DNA from: CAZXCQ01 sp964639275
Lineage (GTDB): Bacteria; Desulfobacterota; DSM-4660; Desulfatiglandales; Desulfatiglandaceae
Direction: 5' to 3'
Length of the DNA: 7,868 nucleotides
NCBI GenBank assembly: GCA_964639275.1
Contig: CAZXCQ010000293.1
Location: 1 to 7,868, forward strand
In this document: positions 5,665 to 7,868 of the stretch, piece after piece
Numbering within the stretch: the first letter of the stretch is position 1
How the letters are laid out: the number at the start of each line of letters is the position of its first letter
Made by a program: the position numbers and the translations under genes
The notes under the pieces: generated by a model
Databases searched by the model: none
Seen by the model: the letters and a program-made list of their open reading frames with translations, nothing else
What the model was told of the DNA's origin: nothing

Positions 5665-7416
5665 AGGGGGAGAAGGAACCGAAGGCCGGCTCAACCATCT
5701 GAGTCTTTCCCTTTTCCACCTCTCTGATGGCCCGAGAAGCCTCTGACGTTCCTCAGGATTCAGGAGGCGCATCTCCTTTATGGGTGGCGGGGAAGGAACT
5801 GTCAAAAGGGTATCCACGGTCACTTGATCATGGACACCCATGCCGACCGCCACCCTGTTGAGGTGACAGCCCACACAGGGCCTCCCAGAGGGGGCAGTGG
5901 TGTGTGGCACATATGGCATAAATGCCCATCCCCGGTGGCTGCCGTCCCCTCTGGACGGGATGGCATTATCCAGGGGGACTTCTCCCCGTCGATCCACATA
6001 GGTGACAAGATACTGGTAAAGCGGTCGTAGCACCGTATATCTCTCCCTCTGATCCACCCCCAGAGGCATAAACTCCCATCGCCTGAACCGCCACCCTGCC
6101 GACCAGATGCCCAGCCCGGACCGCCCCGACAGCCAGTCCTTTGAAAACGGATAGAGATCCTGCCGGCTCTCCAGCTGCCTTTTCAGGATCCCTTCCAGAT
6201 AAGGATCACCCTGGCAGGCCAGATAGTGCCATTTATTGCCCTGCAGCCGATCCTCCCTGATCAGGCTCAGTCCGTAGTCCTGGTATGACCACTGGGCATG
6301 GCAGGCGCTGCAGCGTATCCTGCTATGGGCCTCAACCCTGTGGGGGATGTTCTCCCTCGAAAACAGGGGTAGTTTGTGTCTTTTTCCACGGTTTCGGGAG
6401 ATAAACAAAAATCCACTTGGCGTCCTTACAATATCCCCTTTGGAGATGTCAGGGGTCGGCGCATCATGACCACCATGACAATCCGAACATAGACGTTTTG
6501 GGGCCTCCATTTGGTAGCTATAGATCATGCCATCGCCCATGACGTCGCGCCTGCCATGGCAGTCAATACACCATAAGCCCCTTTCCGCATGGATATCCCT
6601 TGCCAGATGATGATAAACCAGCCCGTAGATCTTTGGCACAGGCTCACCTCCCACCAGGGGGGAGTGATAGGTCTTGCTGTAATCATGCTCAAAAAGGCCT
6701 TCATAGTCGGCCCCCACATGATTTTGATTATGACAGTGGAGACACTGTGTATTGGGGATAAGCCCTGTAAATTCATGTTTGACAGGGTAGCCCTTTTTGG
6801 ATCGGTCAATCGTAGGGTCGCCCCCCCGGTAGCGACCATCATCGGCATAAAGCATATGACAGGCAGCGCAGCCTGTTGCCCTGTAAAGCCCCTGCCCGCC
6901 AGGGCCGGCCGTGTGGATGTGGCACCTGAGGCACCGTCTCCTCAGGAAATCATCAACCAGGGTTCGCGGTAGCTCGGGATAGAGAGAGAGATCAGGTTCG
7001 GGGAGCGGTTTTAGGGGGCCGCTTATTCCGTATGTGGCAGGGGAGGCGTTTTTCTGTGCCCCCCAGAGATAGCGGGTCTGATTGATAATCCCTGCCAGGG
7101 TTGCGTGGAGGGAGTTCCTCACCTCTTTGATCTCCCTCTGGTGACATGGGAGACAAAAGGTGTCCACATGTCTGAGGTCTGAAGGGTTCCGGACAATCTT
7201 TTTGTGGCTGTCCACTCCCCTCGCTGATCGATCTCCGGGGGCCAGATGACAGGATTTGCAGTCAAAACCATGGTTGGCGCTGATGGTTTCTATCCCTTTG
7301 TGACAACCCGAGCAGTTGGTATAGTCGGTCTTTTCCAGGGCATTGGTCCTGCTGAGCACGGCTGCAAGCACCAATATTGTGACCACTGTGACCGCAACGA
7401 TGACTCTGGATTTCAT
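5644..7416 (-). CDS. Exported decaheme c-type cytochrome
   Basis: Ten CXXCH covalent haem sites are visible, with first cysteines at residues 35, 53, 88, 162, 183, 225, 283, 310, 369 and 514 of a 590-residue product. About twenty further histidines could give bis-His ligation. There is no CXXCK catalytic site. The N-terminus has basic residues, a hydrophobic stretch at 5-21 and TNA-LEK as a possible cleavage site, so the protein is a Sec-exported periplasmic cytochrome or is held by an uncleaved anchor. Nine haems lie in the first 375 residues. A haem-free block of about 140 residues rich in Trp, Tyr and Arg (GWRFRRWEF, RGWAFMPYVPHTT) precedes the last haem, and the C-terminal 70 residues are Pro/Arg-rich. 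The likely role is periplasmic electron transfer in anaerobic respiration; the substrate is unknown. I chose the ATG at 7414-7416, with GGATGG four bases upstream, over a TTG at 7449 because the signal peptide begins there. No partner oxidoreductase gene is adjacent. Confidence 0.9.
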   Translation of the reverse strand: MKSRVIVAVTVVTILVLAAVLSRTNALEKTDYTNCSGCHKGIETISANHGFDCKSCHLAPGDRSARGVDSHKKIVRNPSDLRHVDTFCLPCHQREIKEVRNSLHATLAGIINQTRYLWGAQKNASPATYGISGPLKPLPEPDLSLYPELPRTLVDDFLRRRCLRCHIHTAGPGGQGLYRATGCAACHMLYADDGRYRGGDPTIDRSKKGYPVKHEFTGLIPNTQCLHCHNQNHVGADYEGLFEHDYSKTYHSPLVGGEPVPKIYGLVYHHLARDIHAERGLWCIDCHGRRDVMGDGMIYSYQMEAPKRLCSDCHGGHDAPTPDISKGDIVRTPSGFLFISRNRGKRHKLPLFSRENIPHRVEAHSRIRCSACHAQWSYQDYGLSLIREDRLQGNKWHYLACQGDPYLEGILKRQLESRQDLYPFSKDWLSGRSGLGIWSAGWRFRRWEFMPLGVDQRERYTVLRPLYQYLVTYVDRRGEVPLDNAIPSRGDGSHRGWAFMPYVPHTTAPSGRPCVGCHLNRVAVGMGVHDQVTVDTLLTVPSPPPIKEMRLLNPEERQRLLGPSERWKRERLRWLSRPSVPSPPLADKDP

Positions 7417-7442
7417 GGCGCCATCCAATATTATAAGATTAC

Positions 7443-7481
7443 GTAACAATTTAGTTCTTTGAAACCCGGGGGGTGGGGATT
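7443..7481. repeat. Direct repeat, copy 1
   Basis: Thirty-nine bases beginning GTAAC and containing TTTAG, GAAACCCGGGG and TGGGGATT. They match copy 2 (7516-7554) at 32 of 39 positions with no gaps; the copies start 73 bases apart. The GAAACCCGGGG core is identical in both. A looser third unit with GTAAC and AAACCCGGGG lies at 7789-7810 with a shorter spacer. Copy 1 begins only 27 bases upstream of the cytochrome ATG, so it could lie in that gene's control region. Confidence 0.6.
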
Positions 7482-7515
7482 TTGAACTCCCATTGCTCTC
7501 TCAGTTCTAATTTTT

Positions 7516-7554
7516 GTAACTCTTTAGCTTTGTGAAACCCGGGGAATGGGGATT
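7516..7554. repeat. Direct repeat, copy 2
   Basis: Second copy of the 39-base unit at 7443-7481, with seven mismatches and no gap. Its 3' part (7541-7554) is also the outer end of the left arm of the large inverted repeat, so the GGGGAATGGGG box occurs here directly and again inverted near 7761. Confidence 0.6.
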
Positions 7555-7761
7555 CCATTTTTCGGGCGTATAACTCGCCCGTAAGAGAGCGTAAAGAAAT
7601 CACCTGCCAGGGGAAAAAATAGGAGGCAGTACTTCCGGGAAGGTCTTATGGTTTTTGGCGACGTCGATCTCCGTGATTTCTTAACGCTCTCTAACAGTCT
7701 CAAACAGGCCTGCCTGCCGGCGGGCAGGGATACGCCCTTCAAAACGGAACCCCCATTCCCC
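7541..7761. repeat. Nested inverted-repeat element, 221 bases
   Basis: Three colinear blocks of one arm reappear inverted in the other. The outer block 7541-7560 matches the complement of 7742-7761 at 18 of 20 bases. The short block GGGCGTAT (7564-7571) matches 7730-7737 exactly. The inner block AGAGAGCGTAAAGAAATCAC (7584-7603) matches 7673-7692 at 19 of 20. The unpaired centre is 69 bases (7604-7672). The left arm also has its own small hairpin, CGGGCG/CGCCCG (7563-7568 / 7576-7581). Single-stranded DNA or RNA could fold into a long cruciform or hairpin. There is no transposase gene and no clear target duplication. The best guess is a non-autonomous, MITE-like or REP-like element; a structured RNA is an alternative. 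Confidence 0.6.
7713..7728. repeat. Small GC palindrome inserted in one arm of the larger repeat
   Basis: CCTGCC-GGCG-GGCAGG forms a perfect 6-bp stem with a 4-base loop. On the minus strand the surrounding bases would read as Leu-Pro-Ala-Gly-Arg-Gln-Ala. From memory, this PAGRQA-type peptide recurs in predicted proteins from environmental genomes carrying dispersed GC palindromes. The left arm of the large inverted repeat has no counterpart, so the palindrome looks like a later insertion. Confidence 0.5.
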
Positions 7762-7825
7762 TGTCTAACTTCCAAATTTGAAAAAAGCGTAACTTCTCAA
7801 AAACCCGGGGATAAATCGATAGTGG

Positions 7826-7864
7826 TGTGGCATGGGGGTCTTTTTTTCTTCCACATGCCCCCAT
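7826..7864. repeat. Short alternative inverted motifs around a T-run at the window end
   Basis: ATGGGGG (7832-7838) can pair with CCCCCAT (7858-7864), while TGTGG (7826-7830) can pair with CCACA (7851-7855); these pairings appear to compete. The T-run at 7841-7847 lies in the loop rather than after a stem, so it is not a standard terminator on the plus strand. The structure may continue past the window edge. Confidence 0.3.
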
Positions 7865-7868
7865 ATGA

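Larger units (their letters stand above)
7417..7868. other. Repeat-rich region upstream of the cytochrome gene, no credible gene
   Basis: These 452 bases contain direct repeats (7443-7481 and 7516-7554, plus a degenerate third at 7789-7810), a 221-base nested inverted repeat (7541-7761) with an embedded 16-base palindrome, and short inverted motifs at the window end (7826-7864). An 83-codon frame on the minus strand (7524-7775) reads straight through the inverted repeat and is best regarded as a by-product of it. Confidence 0.7.

Noticed and set aside
5824..6030. Plus-strand frames opposite the cytochrome gene (also 6589-6972)
   Set aside because: They mirror the haem-rich coding sequence, and the CXXCH pattern shows which strand is real.
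7430..7435. Exact TATAAT on the minus strand 13 bases before the cytochrome ATG
   Set aside because: The hexamer 17 bases upstream (AGAACT) is a poor -35, and the implied transcription start near 7423 would fall inside the GGATGG ribosome site; not strong enough to annotate.
7447..7449. TTG as the start of the cytochrome gene, 11 codons upstream
   Set aside because: The residues it would add lie before the basic start of the signal sequence; the ATG at 7414-7416 has a ribosome site and gives a normal signal peptide.
7524..7775. 83-codon minus-strand frame
   Set aside because: It runs through both arms of the inverted repeat; the open frame follows from the repeat and has no start signal or domain.
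7443..7810. CRISPR-like array
   Set aside because: Only two good direct copies plus one degenerate copy, with unequal spacing, imperfect identity and no cas genes.

Overview
The window looks like chromosomal DNA of an anaerobic, cytochrome-rich bacterium, most likely of the Desulfobacterota (former Deltaproteobacteria). This rests on a decaheme c-type cytochrome, the style of the housekeeping proteins, and GC-rich palindromic intergenic repeats. It is an inference from protein character, not a database match. No phage, transposase, tRNA, rRNA or CRISPR array is visible.

Region 1 (1-3951, minus strand) is a compact purine operon, transcribed right to left. It holds a short Ppx/GppA-type phosphohydrolase (2986-3951), guaB for IMP dehydrogenase (1527-2993) and guaA for GMP synthase (1-1495, last residues beyond the window edge). 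The first two genes overlap by 8 bases, and guaA follows guaB after 31 bases. GuaB converts IMP to XMP and GuaA converts XMP to GMP. The first gene belongs to the family that hydrolyses polyphosphate or pppGpp, so synthesis of guanine nucleotides and turnover of a GTP-derived alarmone may be co-expressed.

Region 2 (3952-4434) is a 483-base divergent intergenic region. It contains a promoter-like pair placed so close to the phosphohydrolase ATG that the transcript could be leaderless. It also contains a roughly 228-base element bounded by inverted GGGTTCA-rich arms, and the ribosome-binding region of the rightward gene.

Region 3 (4435-5664, plus strand) encodes an M24-family metallopeptidase of the Xaa-Pro peptidase type with all five metal ligands intact. 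Its end overlaps by 21 bases the end of the convergent gene, an exported ten-heme cytochrome (5644-7416, minus strand).

Region 4 (7417-7868), upstream of the cytochrome, has no credible gene. It holds two direct repeats of 39 bases, a 221-base nested inverted-repeat element (7541-7761) with a smaller palindrome in one arm only, and short inverted motifs at the window end.

No complete undescribed system can be demonstrated. The items most worth following are the phosphohydrolase-guaB-guaA coupling, the cytochrome with a large heme-free block before its tenth heme, and the two repeat elements.
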